This document shows positions 10,520-23,606 of a stretch of 64,000 nt of DNA, one piece after another (within the stretch, counting starts at the first letter, position 1; each line of letters opens with the position of its first letter). The stretch lies in assembly GCA_964030475.1 (NCBI GenBank), contig CAXIPT010000001.1, positions 8,962,086 to 9,026,085 on the forward strand. Reading direction: 5' to 3'. A program made the position numbers and the translations under genes. Under the pieces are notes generated by a model. That model was not told the DNA's origin and did no database searches. It saw nothing but the letters and a program-made list of their open reading frames with translations. This stretch comes from Tethya wilhelma (taxonomy: Eukaryota > Porifera > Demospongiae > Tethyida > Tethyidae).

Positions 10520-10524
10520 ATTAT

Positions 10525-11566
10525 GTCACAGTATATAATCCAATCGCACCATAATTATGGCATGGTACACAAAACCACCCTCTGCTGATATGATAGAGGA
10601 ATTCCACAAAAAAATTAGCCAATCAACAGAGCTGAAAGTCTTTGAAGTCTCAATTAACACCACATTCATGTGGAAGTACCATGCCCATTTTGGCCACACC
10701 ATTTGTGGGCAAAGGATCGACTTTCCCTATGTAAAATGCAAGCAATTATTTGTGACAGAAGAGCAATTCTAAGCAAGTTCACAGCTGCTTAAAACTCGAT
10801 GTATAACACACTCCAATAATGACATCCATGGGCAAAATTGCCAACAAGTACTTTGAAAATCCTTCTATGCAAAGCTGTTCATTTATATGTGGAACATATT
10901 ATGGCAATGAAATTGTTTGCCCACAAGAGGCGCGGTCAAAGTCTGAAGAGATAAGGAAGTTTATAACGCTAAGTTTCAAAGCTTTCTAGAGAACACAAGT
11001 ATCAAGGAATATTATAATATCTGTGAAAAGAACTTTTTACTTTTCCAGTAGATTCATGGTACTCCACAGGAGCCTCCTAATCTGAGTATACCATCAAATG
11101 CAATAGCTGCTGCCCACAAGCTCAGCAGACATATAATATTATGCATGTCTTGATTCAAGTTTTGACATGCACGTGACTACGTACTTCATTTTATGCCTAA
11201 GTCTTGCATCTTTGAACGTTTATATACGACACCAGATATCTATAATGGTAAAAGATCACCAGCAACAGTGAACCATTATAATCTTCTGTAATTGTACAAT
11301 TTCCATACAAGGATGCAGAAACTTGAAGAGTCCACTGATCACTTCGTTGCGCAGTCATAAAAATTGCCGTGCATATCAATTTTATACGATAGATTAAACT
11401 GAAAATAGAGTAGTCATGTGCCGAAATTGAGACATGCATAATTTTGTATGCCTTGTTCCAATACTTTTTACAACACTGCCAATGGCAATTCTATTTATTT
11501 TTAAGAAATTTTTTACCACTTGAGTAAGTATAGTTCTTCCCGCTAACTGACTTAGGCCATGCTTAC
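10525..11566. other. remainder of intron 2 of the IgGFc-like/Calx-beta gene
   Basis: A plus-strand frame at 10557-10772 has no recognisable motif and is not called. At about 11395-11480 there is a copy of the GTAGTCATGTGCCGAAATTG…GTTCCAATACTTTTTAC word shared with the fold-back family at 24, 33 and 40 kb, interrupted by about 20 bp. Confidence 0.5.
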
Positions 11567-13000
11567 CTCCTTCTAGATCCAGTTCAAATCCTGAAGGGTA
11601 CTCAAACAAAATCTGATCCTCCATTCCATAGATGAATGGATAGAAGGCAGCTTGTGGTTGATTGTAAATGACAGTATGATCACCTTCAGTGAGGGCAGAG
11701 TATGCGCCATAGCCACAGATAGTTGAATCAGAGCAGAAAATTGGAGAATATTCTCTCTGAGGAGTAAATACAGTTTCATCTACAAGCAGCTTTCTTCCAT
11801 CCACAAGTGGATTAAAGAACTGACTTGCAATTGTGAAGCTCAGATACGCAGTAAAGTTAGTTACGACTTGCTTGGCAGTAGTTAGTGTAAAGTCGTTTAG
11901 ATATTGTGTCACAGGTGGGATGTAGAGCATTGCAGGATCACCAATATCATTTAGGTCATCAACAGAATGACCCTTTGCATACTGCATCACTGTAGCAGGA
12001 AGTGAGGTTTCAATGCAGCAAAATTCACGACGATAACTTGGTGTGGATCCAGGTGTAGTATCACCAGCTGTGTCAAATTCAGCATAGTCTCCTCGATTGA
12101 TAGTTTGGGACAGTCTGGTTACAGGAGTTCCTTCTTCAGGTGTACAAGTAACAGTGACTTGATTAGGACTGTTGCTTACTGATCCTATTCTATACCGTTC
12201 ACCTGACTCTCTGAATTGTAGTGGTGCAGTCAGAAATAGTGTACCATATGTAATATGTGGAGGGATTTGTTCCACTAAAATATCACAAGCAGTCATATCA
12301 GCAGGAACTTGTCCACATTCATGACCAACCATAACAGTTATTGGCTTGGTTGATTCAAGTATAGTTCCTGTCAAATCACGTGGAGCTTGAAACATAACAG
12401 TTTCACAAGCATTTAGAACAACCCTGCCGCTTCCACCTTCAGGAATGTTTGCCGGTCCATTCTGTGTAATATCTCCAGTAAGTGAAAGAGGCTCAGTTGG
12501 AATGATGGTCACTGCAGTGTCATCTTCACAAGGTACAATCATAAATCGACTCTGGGTCCTTATTGTGCCCCTAGAGTCAGCTGAGAAGACATAGTACCGA
12601 TAGCCCGAGGTTGGGGCAATCTGTGGATAATTGACACAAGGTAGAGCCAGGAATGCATCTGATGACACACGATCATCATTCAGACCATATACTGAAATTT
12701 TACTGCTACCTTCAGCTTTGACACGTATACATCTGTTTCTCTGTGTAACTTGTGATACTCTGATGTCATTTCCTGGTGTTATTGGAAAACGAACTGTTGT
12801 TATCTGGCCAGCCATTGCCATTTCAGTCCTTCGTGAAAATAGGGTTGGTACCCTTGGAGCCTCCACCGTAAATGAAACTGGATCAGGTTCATCAGTGGTG
12901 ACAAACAATGTAATTGTTGGCCTTGTCATAATTGCAGCTCCCCCATTGTCCCAAAAAGCAAGGACAAACTCGTTTCCTTTTGAAGAGGGCACAGAAGGAT
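11567..13000 (-). CDS. exon 2 of the IgGFc-like/Calx-beta gene: IgGFc-binding-like N-terminal region
   Basis: A single 1,434-nt exon encodes 478 residues between acceptor GTTAG (ends 13001) and donor GTAAGC (11566-11561), both in phase 1. It starts DPSVPSSKGNEFVLAFWDNG. It then shows the IgGFc-binding N-terminal pattern: LFVTTDEPDPVSFTVEAP, VYGLNDDRVSSDAFLALPC, GYRYYVF, a block with QAPRDLTGTILESTKPITVM and GHECGQVP, VEQIPP, and FYPFIYGME. The many paired Cys residues fit an extracellular beta-rich fold, as in FCGBP-type and related invertebrate proteins. With exons 1 and 3-5 it forms a secreted or cell-surface protein: signal peptide, IgGFc-binding-like domain, Calx-beta repeats. Its ligand cannot be read from sequence. 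Confidence 0.85.
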
Positions 13001-15503
13001 CTAACATGGTAAATTATAGGAAAAAGAACCAATTATATAATATACATGCATCAATTGCATTATATATATACAATTATAGTACATTTAGTATAAGAATGGA
13101 ATTGGCATTGACACCATAATTATATCAATTCATAAAAGTGAACAGTGCACATGTGTAGGTTTGTAATCCACAGTTGCATGGTTGTTTGCTGTAAAGAGTG
13201 AAACACTGATCATGGATCACTGCATACTAGTAACTGACTACTTCATATTCATTTTTGAACCTTCATAATAACAAACAAAGGCCACAAATGCAATCTTTAT
13301 AATATTATAACAGCCGCTCCTTTCAAGAAAAAAGTTAGGCTATGGTGGCTTCTCAATAGTACTCTGTACGAGTGCTGAGGAAAGTTTTAGTGACCAACAC
13401 TATATGTGTGTCCATGGGACAGTGTCAGTAGGGACATGCACATTCTGCCAGCAATTCTTTGAACAGAATAGGGCCTTTCAGAGAGAGCATAATGCCAGCA
13501 GAATAGGGTTAAAATTTTGATATTATTGAGTTCTTGGTCAAACTTAATGGTCCTTGCTACTAAAATTGTACTAGTTATCTATCTCATGAGTTTCATCAAG
13601 CAAGATTGGCATGAAATGTAGCAGAATAGGCTAGTTATGAGCCTAGCTAGAACTGATAAACATTCAGTATAGTAATGACCTAAGAATGATCATATTTACC
13701 AGACAGAATAGAAGAATAAATGGAGCAAAATAGGCTAAGTGTGAGAGCATTAAAGCAAAGCAAAATGGGAAAAACTAAAAGCAGAATGTGCATGAGCCTA
13801 AGTGTCAGTCATGCAGCCACTCAGGGCACTTATAAGGACTGTCATTATACCAGTTGTTGTAGCTAATTTTGCATGAAATTCAGCTGCAAATACTGTAGAA
13901 AATAAAGCAAAGCTAGAAAAAGTTAGCAGATATAATGAAACTGTAATCTCTTATGAATGTTTTTATCTGATAATTAACCGCAAATATATTATAATTGTTG
14001 AACAAATGAATATTTAATTAGCTAAAAACCGTAAACTGAGTTGGCCAACAAGGAAGATCATTTCAACAAGAGACCTCGAGCATTTCAAGGATAACTTCAA
14101 GGTAAGTTTTCAGCGAATGGAATCTGTTATTTTGTTAGTTAGCTGCAAAAAAGCATTTTTTGCCTAGGGTTTTAACTTTAGCTTCTCATGCAAATAACTC
14201 ACCTTCTATGCGACCATTCCAAAACCCATCTGCTAGATCACCTTAAAACACTTAGAACTTAGCGTTCGTACATTCAAAAGCTTGCTAAACCTCCAGCGAA
14301 CTTGTTGGCCAGATTTCATATCAAACTGTGTACACAAAACTTGCAGACCATACGACCTTTGCCAACTAATGAATGACGTCATACAAATTGCTAGCGCACG
14401 CAAACTCATCCAAACTTAGGCTTCTGCAGCTCACGCTGTGTACTCTAAGAAGCTTCTTTAGAGAATAGATAAAGCTTGAAGCCTTCATACTTTTGATATT
14501 CGAAGTGTGGTGATAGATATTTGCACATAGATATTAGAAGTAATACGGGCAAATATAGCTAGATTCTTAACTTGCCAGCAGTTCCTAGCTCCATATTTCA
14601 CTTATACTTTAGCTGCACATTGGTTGCATTTAGCTGCTTATAGTTTTAGATGCATGTAGTCTGAATACCAACAGTATATGAATCTCATATATGCCCAGTA
14701 CTAATTTGAACCATTTTCAAAATTGCCATCATCAGGCTGAGGTAGCCATCAAAAACAGCTTTCAGTAGTACACAATTCATCGATTTACCAGGCAAAACTG
14801 AATTCATCTATCCAGAGCCTTTGACTTCAGTGGTCTACTTTGTTAATTATTTCAGTTATAGTCCAAGCAGTACGGAGTCTACATCAACCAGGTTCTAAGG
14901 TAATTTCAAACTCTTATTTTACTAGCCTGAGAACATTCATTGGTTCACATCATGATTTGAGGCTTTGCTTGCCCGCTATTTCTTTAAGATAAATTCATGA
15001 AGAAGCAAGAACATGAAAAACGATCCATACAATCTTCGAAAAGTTATAAATCAGAGAAAATAGCACCATTTTGTTCTATTTTCAGGAGAAGGTGCTTTTG
15101 CCAGTTTGCTTGTACTAAACTTGGCCTCTCAGTAGTGTCAGCCAAAACTCCATTCGCTTGCCCACCAATGGGCGTGGCCAGTGTCATAAATCGTCGCGCG
15201 TCACTTCGAGCTTCCACTTGTCTCGCACCATTTTTCCGTGCACGTGGAAAAGGTATATATACCCCGATCTTTTGGCTACAACTTTTTGTATGGTGAGAAG
15301 CACATCAAGCAATATCCTCCCTTGTGTGGTAATTTTGTGAGAACTGCTAGATGTTATCATGATAACAACCATCTGGACCAGGACATCTTCGAATATGTGC
15401 ACTTTATGACTCTGTTTCTAGATATCATCTCTATGTATACGTTATAATTATAATTATTATTGTTGTCACTATTAATCTACCCATACTTTATTTATTTTTA
15501 TTA

Positions 15504-15574
<71 letters not shown>

Positions 15575-16107
15575 TTTATTTTTATTTTTATTGTATGTCT
15601 AGTCTACAGCTCCTCTTGTTGGAGTTTACAATTACTGACAACTACTAACAATTATACAATTACAATTGGAACACCTGTGACTGAATGGTTTGTAACGGAT
15701 GAATATATGTATATGTATACAGATTCAGTCAGACAAAGCTGAAATATTGTTTATTGGTTGTGCACTCTGTCAATAAACATCAAGTATTCAACTGCACATC
15801 ATGCATAATTGCTGGAGTAAATACATCACCATTTTGAGGCATGAACTTATTAATTGTAATTGTATAATTGAGCATTATTAGGCACTCCAACAAGAGAATC
15901 AGGAAAAGAATAGTTAAATGTAAGGAGATTTTACAGTCACACCATAATAGTATTGCATGCATGTATCATTAAATTTATTCAAGATTTAGTGATCCATGAA
16001 TTGCCCAGGATTATAATTGCACATTCAGTGACAGCTGTGTCCTGTGCATGTGCACCGATAGTTATAAACTATAGAGACAGACTGACATTCCAAATTAGTT
16101 GACTCAC
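13001..16107. other. intron 1 of the IgGFc-like/Calx-beta gene
   Basis: About 3.1 kb with no defensible gene. A decayed piece of the large fold-back family occurs at about 13320-13410 (GGTGGCTTCTCAATAGTACTC…CGAGTGCTGAGGAAAGTTTT). Several frames at 15000-15450 are short and mutually overlapping and are judged chance. A plus-strand GGTATATATACC word at about 15251 could be a TATA box, but nothing downstream supports a transcript. Confidence 0.55.
15490..15592. repeat. (TTA)n microsatellite in intron 1
   Basis: A pure TTA run of about 65 bp, flanked by TTTTA variants. Confidence 0.95.
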
Positions 16108-16210
16108 CAACTAAGTTCTGTGTAATATTTCCTGCAGTGTCTACCCTACTCCATAGGATAGCAATGATTATTGCAAGTAGAAAGTAAAACTGCTGATACC
16201 GTTTGCTCAT
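16108..16210 (-). CDS. exon 1 of the IgGFc-like/Calx-beta gene: signal peptide
   Basis: The ATG at 16210 opens MSKRYQQF and then YFLLAIIIAILWSRVDTAG, a classic signal peptide with a basic n-region, a hydrophobic core of about 12 residues and a plausible cleavage after VDTA. The exon ends after TTAGTTG at a consensus GTGAGT donor (16107-16102). Its phase-1 end joins the ATCC start of exon 2 to make an Asp codon and a smooth NLVDPSVP. All four visible junctions being in the same phase supports the model strongly. No TATA box is obvious in the few hundred bases upstream. Confidence 0.85.
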
Positions 16211-17225
16211 CTTGAATCACACGCTGCCAGTTATAATGTATTGTAGTCAGCAATCGTGAACTGTAAGACAGCTACCAAAGAAAGCAGAATAAGCGCTTTT
16301 ATACTAACGGTAGGCATGCAACGTAAACGTCCACTCACGAGTGTGCTTGCGTAGGTTGGACGCAAAAAATAGGCTAATGCGCATGCGCACATTATAATAC
16401 TGCGCGGCCGTGGACTGTAGTTTCCGAGAAAACGGAACTTACTTCTGACGGTGGGCTTAACACATCCTGGTTCTCTAGAAATTGTTTTTAAGTAAGCAGC
16501 ACGTAACAATGGCACTTTATTGACAGTAACTTACACTTAATTAATTTCTACTAAACTGACATGCACTGACAGTAATCCCTCAGGTAATTATGGTTTTGTA
16601 CTCCTTCATGCTGTTGTATGTCTTCCCTCAAGCTGCACTCTCGGGGNGGGGGGGGGGGGGGGGGGGAATACATATGTATTATTGCATGACTCGGCAATAT
16701 GGGGAAATGTTCGGCTTGAGGGTGGCAGTATTGGCCCAACCAATGGGAGGGACAATATAATAATAAAATATTTGACCATAAAAGGTGCAAGTGTATGCAT
16801 GTGTAACATAAAGGTATAGGAAGTATATTTAATAATATAGTATAATAATTTTAACAATAACTTAGCTGAACACATAATATTTATAGTTTATGATCAGAGA
16901 GACCAGGATTTGACACACGATTAGGTTTTACAATCTTTACAAATTCAGCACATAGTCTGTTACCCTCACTGTAAGTACGACGATGGCATGAACCAAACAT
17001 AATAATGATTATACCCAACGAAGGTATAAACTAAATGACGATCGAGAGTCAGAGAAAACATCCCTTAAAAGAGAGCAATTACTGGAAAGAGCAGTACGAA
17101 GTCAGTAGATTGCTAGAACAAAAAAAAACAAAAAAACAGTGTTATGGATACTCTGTAAACCACTGATGCAATGAAGGATGCCAGTGTGACAGGTCCGAGG
17201 TAAGCACCAAATGTTTCGAAGCATA
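16211..17225. other. upstream region of the IgGFc-like gene; poly-G/gap at 16643-16666
   Basis: This should hold the promoter of the minus-strand gene. A GCGCATGCGC palindrome lies at 16379-16388 in a locally GC-richer patch. A homopolymer G run with an N at 16647 marks a sequencing or assembly break. Frames crossing the G run encode Pro runs and are artefacts. Confidence 0.5.
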
Positions 17226-19921
17226 TTATAGAATTGAATGATACTTTAATTGCATGTAGCCTGCGAGAACATAACTTCCAGATCCATATAATGATAAGCA
17301 AAATGATTGAAATAGCTTAGTCTTGACAAGAGGATTTGCAACTGAAAACAGGCTAAACATACAATTAAGACCTGCACTGCCCGTTCTGCAAGGCCGTTTG
17401 ATGCCGGATGATATAGGGCGCTGAGGCAATGTGCTTGATTCCATTCTTCTGCAGGAATGACTTGAATTTCCCACTTGTAAAACAAGTCCCATTATCTGAG
17501 ACTAGCATCTCCGGCAATCCTAACTGTGCAAACCATACTCTCAGCTCCTCAATTACAGCAGATGATGTTGCACTTGGTGTCACTGCTGCTTCAATCCACT
17601 TGGAGTGGGCATCAATTAAAACTAAAACTATCTTGCCATCAATTGGTCCTGCATATAGTCCACATGGAGCCTAGCCCATGGTCTAGTAAGCCATCTCCAA
17701 GGCTGTAGTGGTGCCACTGGAGGTGTAGACTGATGTTGCTGACACTCTGGGCAAGTGATGTCCTGGTCGATTATCCTTTGGATCAACCATCTCTTGGTTG
17801 GTAACAGGAAGCCTGTCTGTCATCTAAACATACAGTATCAGGGACTGCCAGAGTTCGTCTCCGTACCTGATCAACATGACAACGGCGAAATCGGCCATCA
17901 GTTAGTTTCACTCTATATGACACAGGTCCTGTCTTCTGTTCAGGTACTTGTCACCTCGATGATAGTTCCTAAAAAATACCAGATCACCTTGCATGAATGT
18001 TCTCTGATGCGAGTGGCTATCATGATTCTTTTTTTGTTGAGTCTGTTTCAGTGTGAGGTTTCAACAAATCCAATCTGGATCTCGGACGACGGCCCATCAA
18101 CACTGATTTCCGAAGGAGAGATACCAGTAGTGCTATGTGGTGTCAGTCGATACGTTAACAGAGTTCGAGCCAATCGAGATCGAAGAGTACCAGAGGTACA
18201 CTTCTTAAGACCTTTCTTCACCCCCTGCACTGCCCGTTCTGCCCATTCTGCAAGGCCGTTTGATGCCGGATGATAAGGCACTGAGGTAATGTGCTTGATT
18301 CCATTCTTGAATTCCCCACTCATAAAACAAGTCCCATTATCTGAGACTAGCGTCTCCGGCAGTCTGAACTGTGCAAACCATACTCTCAGCTCCCCAATTT
18401 GTTGCACTTGGTGTCACTGCTGCTTCAATCCACTTGGAGTGGGCATCAATTAAAACTATCTTGCCATCAATTGGTCCTGCATATAGTCCACATGAAGCCT
18501 AGCCCATGGTCTAGTAGGCCATCTCCAAGGCTGTAGTGGTGCCACTGGAGGTGTAGACTGATGTTGCTGACACTCTGGGCAAGTGATGTCCTGGTTGATT
18601 CTAGGCCACCAGACATACATTCTGGCTAACCCCTTCATCTTGGTGATGCCTGGATGTCCCTTGTGAAGCTCTGCCAAAACCGCTTCTTGACTAGCATTGG
18701 GGACGACCACACGAGTTCCCCACAACAAACATCCATCATAGATAGTGATTTCATCTCTCTTGTCAAAGACACAATGAGATCATCACTGGCACATGAGTGC
18801 GGCCATGCTGCACAAACTGAACAACAGATGTCAGCTGCGGGTCTCTTCGAGTCTGTTCTTGGATTTGTGATGCAGTCACAGGTGAATTGGCGAGATGTTC
18901 CGAGAGCAACACAAGCTCTGGTGGAGATTTAGTCACTGGTGGTTCCACTGAGAGTGGTAGGCGACTCAGAGCATCAACGTTACCATGTTCCTCTGTTTTC
19001 TGAAACTTGAGAGTAACATGGCCTGAAGCATGTGGAGAAGTTTGCTTCTAGCTGACCATGTAACAAACTCTGGAGTGGCTTGTGGTCGGTCACAAGTGTG
19101 AATGAGTGACCAAATAGATATAAATAAAATCTCTTGACTCCAAAAACCAGTGATAATTAAACCCTCCTTCTCCCATTGTGAGTAGTTACGCTCAGCTGCA
19201 TTCAAGGTTCGTGTCGAATCGGTCTCTCGGAGCCATCTGGAAGTACATGTGCCAACACAGCACCAATGCCATAAGCTGAAGCATCGCATGCCAAAACTAA
19301 TGGTAACTGTGGATCAAAATGAACCAGCAACTGTGATGAGGTCAACATCCTCTTGGACTCTTGAAATGTTGATTCTTGTTTGGCTGACCAATACCACGGT
19401 TCTCCTTTCCTAAGAAGCTTGTACAAGGGTGCAAGCTTGGATGACAGGTTGGGCAAGAATTTGCCGTAGTAGGTCAAAATACCCAAATAGGATTTCAGCT
19501 CTGTCACATTCTGCGGGTTCCTGGCTTGACAGATTGCCTCCACCTTCTCGATCTGGTAGTGGATGGAGTCCCTGGGCATTTATATATCACATGACCCAGG
19601 TAAGTGACAGACTATGGCACTTGGGCTTCTTGAGCCTCAGTCCAGCTCTGCTCAATTGACTTAGCACCTCTCCCAGCACCTTCAAATGCTTTGCTTCTGT
19701 TTCGCTTGAAATAAGTATATCATCGATATACACTGTCACAGACTCCGGAAATTCCTCGTAGGAGGTGCTCCATAGCTTTCTGGAAAATCCCAGGAGCGGA
19801 GGAGCTGCCATAGGGTAAACGCTTGTATCGGAAGAGTCCCTTGTGAGTGTTTATCACTACAAATTTCCTTGACTCTTCATTCAAATCCAACTGCTGATAC
19901 CATTGATCAAGCAGCCATTGA
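17226..19921 (-). mobile_element. Ty3/Gypsy retrotransposon relic (RT to integrase), with an internal duplication
   Basis: Broken minus-strand frames follow the Gypsy order from high to low coordinate. RT lies at about 19920-19590 (KGLFRYKRLPYGSS, then the YIDDIL catalytic box). RNase H covers 19579-18950 (ACDASAYGIGAVLAH). The integrase zinc region is at 18728-18456 ([15 protein letters not shown]…CPECQQH), and the integrase core at 18407-18050 (VSDNGTCF, PYHPASNGLAE). A chromo/GPY-type C-terminal piece is at about 18040-17780. About 390 bp of integrase (about 18230-18600) is repeated at about 17373-17768. Many frameshifts and stops make it dead. Gag, protease and LTRs are not found. The element starts abruptly inside RT, where it abuts the next one. 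Confidence 0.88.
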
Positions 19922-22900
19922 GGCAGATGCCTTTTGCATTACGCAAGAAGACCCTTTAGAACAGAACGTCATCCAACCAGCTACTAGTCCCTGGGCCAGC
20001 CCAGGGTGATTGTTCGCAAGAAGGATGGGGGACTTAGTCACTAAGATTTTGTATTGACTATCGACGTCTGAACTCCATCATGAAGATGGATGTATTCCCC
20101 TTACCCCATATCAACGATACACTTGACCTGTTGACTGAGAACAAGTACTTCTCAACCCTCGATCTAGCATCAGGCTACTGGCAAGTCCAAATGTATCCTG
20201 ATTCTCAAGAGAAGACGGCTTTTGCCACAACCACAGGATTGTATGAGTTTATTTCCATGTCCTTCGGACTATAACCTATGCTCCAGCCACATTTCAACGT
20301 TTGATGGAGATTGTGCTCAAAGGTTTGGCTCGTGAATGCTGTATGGTCTACCTTGATGACATTTTGGTCATGGGTAGGACATTTGAGGAGCACCTAGACA
20401 ACTTGAGGAAAGTCTTTGCATGACTGCGGGAAGCCAAGCTAAGAGATGTCTCTTCATCTGAGAGACTGTTGAATTTCTTGGTCATCTAGTGTCTGAGGAT
20501 GGGATTGCTGCTGATCCTAGGACTGAGATTGAAGCTGTTCGTTAATACCCTGTTCCTCAAGGTGTTCGATCACTGTGTTCCTTTCTAGGACTTGCTTCTT
20601 ATTACAGGAAATTCATTCCCAACTTCTCCAAAGTTGCTGCTCCTCTATTCTTACTGACTTGTCAAGATGTACCATTTGACTGATCAAGTGATTGTCAAAA
20701 AGCCTTTGAACACTTGAAGAGCCTACTTACTACGTACCTCACCTGTGCTAGTGTTTACTGATTTTTCTAAAGAGTTCTAATGCATCTGCTAGTGGGCTCG
20801 GAGCTGTTCTTGCCCAGAGACAAGAAAACAACAAAGTCCAACCCATTGCTTATCGGAGTCGTACTCTCCAACCGAATGAAAAGAATTATAGAATCTCTGA
20901 GTTGGAGGCATTGGGAGTTGTTTGGGCTGTGAAGCACTTTCGCCCCTATCTCTTTGGACATTGTTGTGTGGTATACACCGATCATCAAGCTCTTAAATCT
21001 CTACACAACACCCCTCAGCCATCTGGAAAGCTTGATCATTGGGATATGGCCATTCAGGAACTGGATCTTGAAATTGTCCACCGTTCTAGTAAGGCGAACT
21101 CCAATGCTGATGCACTGTCCCGATACCCCTCAGGTTCCGAAGACGATTCCACTGAACCCTTCGGTATTGTTGCTGTGAATGATGCTGTTGTGTAAGCTGA
21201 ACCTTGTTCCATGGCTGAACAACAGTGCAGTGATGCAGACCTGGCAGGACTGATTGCCTATTTGAAGACTGGTATTCTACCGAGTGATGATCAAGAAGCC
21301 CGTAAGCTGTCGCTCATTTCTGGTGATTACACCCTCCGAGATGATGTTCTGTACCACGTGGAGAAGGACAGGATTTTGCGTTTTGTACCTCCGACTAGTT
21401 TATGTCAAACGTTGTTCGAGGAGGTCCACGGTGGTGCATTCAGTGGCCATCTCCGTGAGGCCAAGATTCACAGTGAACTTGCAAGACACTACTACTGCGG
21501 AGTGATATTACTCGCTGGGCGACAGACTGTCTCACTGGTGCTAGTAGACAACCAGGACGAGCAGTGAAGTCACCCCTCACTCCCATACCTGTTGGTGGAG
21601 CTTTTGACCGTGTGGGTGTTGATGTCATCCAGTTTCCTGTGTCTGAGCAAGGTAACAAATACACTATAGTGTTTGTGGATTACCTAACTAAGTGGCCAGA
21701 AGTCCTGACCAGACTGCACATACTGTTGCTCAGTTGTTAGTGTAACACATCATCTGTTGTCATGGAGTACTTTCCAAATTGCTCTCTGATCGTGGTGCTA
21801 ATTTCTTGTCTGGTCTGTTGAAAGAGGTATGTACCTTGATGGGGATGCAGCGTGTGAACACAACAGCTTACCATCCTCAAATGGACGGGTTGGTTGAGCG
21901 TTTCAACTATACCTTTACTGACATATATGCTTGCTAAAACTGTTGCCAGGAGTGGATCTGATTGGGATGAGAGGCTCCCATATGTACTTTTTGCATATAG
22001 AGCTGCTGCACAGGAGTCAACAAAAGAATCTCCCTTCTTTCTCCTGTATGGACGAGAACCGAGGTTGCCAGCACCGTATCACAAATGTCAGCAGTTGTCC
22101 TCAATCTACGATGGATGTTTGCTATAAGGGAATAGAGTGGTTGTCCCACTACAAGGTCATGACAAGGTGTCAAGCAGATAGAGGAAAGAGTGGCTTCGTG
22201 TGACACTTGCCAGTCCCTTTGTCACAGTCCTCCTCAAGCTCCACTGCATCCATGGGAATTCCCACAAGCTCCGGGTCAGGTGATCACAATACTCACCAAT
22301 GACATTCAGGGACTCGGATAGTTTCCGAGTCATTCCCAGCAGGATTGGAGGCGTGGCAGGTGTCCATGGGAATGCTTGCATGTGACTTTACTGGCCCCTT
22401 CTTGGGCACTAGTCGTGATTGACGCTTACTCAAAGTGGCTAGAAGTGCGGTCAATGTCATCAGCTAACTTGGCTAACACGCATCTCTTGTCTATTTTCGC
22501 CACACAATGCTTACCCAAGTTGTTGGTGATTGACAACGGAATACAGTTTACGAGTGAGGAATTTTCTACATTTCTACGTAGTAACGGAATCCACCTGCCC
22601 CTCACCGACCTGCCAGTAATGGTCTGGCGAAACGCAGGCCGTTAAAGTGCTAAAGGAGGGTCTGAATCGTCAAAGTTCATCTGACTCATTGGAAACTCAT
22701 ATCTCAAAGTTGCTGATGTGGTACAGGCTCCTCATTCAACAACCGGAGTATACCTCCAGCAGAATCGTTGTTGCGTTACCTACCTCGTTTGGTTCTCGAC
22801 CTATTGAAGCCTGATCTGACATAGAAAGTACATACCTCCCAAAAACAATATCATGACCAAGGGGTTAAGGAACGCACATTCACAGTCAAGGACCCAGTAT

Positions 22901-23230
22901 TTGTGAAAGATTTTCTAAATGGTAGCCAGTTGGTCGCAACTGGCTACCAGGCATGATTGATGAAGTCAAGGGACCTTGCCATACCTGGTCTCCTTGAGTG
23001 ATGGCCGCAAGATTCGTCATCATGTCAAACATATTTGTCGACGTACGAGTGGTCTGACTAGTGTACATCAGCAGAGGTGTCAGTTTCTGTGGAAGATAAT
23101 CACGTGAGTGATGCAGACAATCACCACTCCAATTTGACTACACCTACTTGTTGCTCTACATAGGCACATATTCCTCCTCAGTACCATCACGACAATCTGT
23201 GAGGTATGTTCTCACTTAAGTGGGGAGAAA
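19922..23230 (+). mobile_element. second Ty3/Gypsy relic on the opposite strand, RT to integrase
   Basis: It begins inside RT at about 19935 (SPWASP…VRKKDGG). A small insertion at about 20034-20045 breaks the frame; RT then continues through FSTLDLASGYWQ and VYLDDILVM (about 20350). RNase H covers about 20780-21180 (LEALGVVWAVKHFRPY, YTDHQALKSLHN). The H2C2 linker is at 21211-21510 and the integrase core at 21600-22130 (VDYLTKWPEV, GREPRLP). At 22376-22645 a second, different integrase core segment appears (VVIDAYSKWLEV, VIDNGIQFTSEEF), so a third Gypsy lineage has been patched in. A polypurine tract AGTGGGGAGAAA (23219-23230) precedes the LTR. It is riddled with stops. Confidence 0.86.
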
Positions 23231-23606
23231 TGTAGAGACTGAACTGTTAGTTTTCAGCTTTATTATGTATCTTAATTTATCACATGAGCTCTTTAATTTG
23301 TGCACTTTGTACTTTGTACCTGGTACTCTAGTAAGGTCAGCCTTTTGAATTGTTTTTTGTGTGAGTTGTAGTTAGCGCCAGGCACATTCCACTATGTATA
23401 CTGAAATACACTACTACATGTTTGCTATTCATTCTACCTCATGTTGTGATTACACTTTAAAAGAAGGGGGAAAAAAACACACACACTATATGTATACTGA
23501 AATACACTACTACATGTTTGCTATTCATTCTACCTCATGTTGTGATTACACTTTAAAAGAAGGGGGAAAAACACACACACACTATAGCGGAGACTTGTGA
23601 TCAACA
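23231..23606 (+). mobile_element. probable 3' LTR of the second Gypsy relic
   Basis: It starts TGTAGAGACT right after a polypurine tract and plausibly ends CTTGTGATCAACA, giving TG…CA ends. A segment of about 94 bp containing TATACTGAAATACACTACTA occurs twice in tandem (about 23391-23484 and 23485-23580). The 5' partner LTR is missing, so the right end is inferred. Confidence 0.55.

Noticed and set aside
14997..15447. Overlapping frames in intron 1 of the IgGFc-like gene with a TATA-like word
   Set aside because: They are short, in several frames and both strands, with no motif or splice support.
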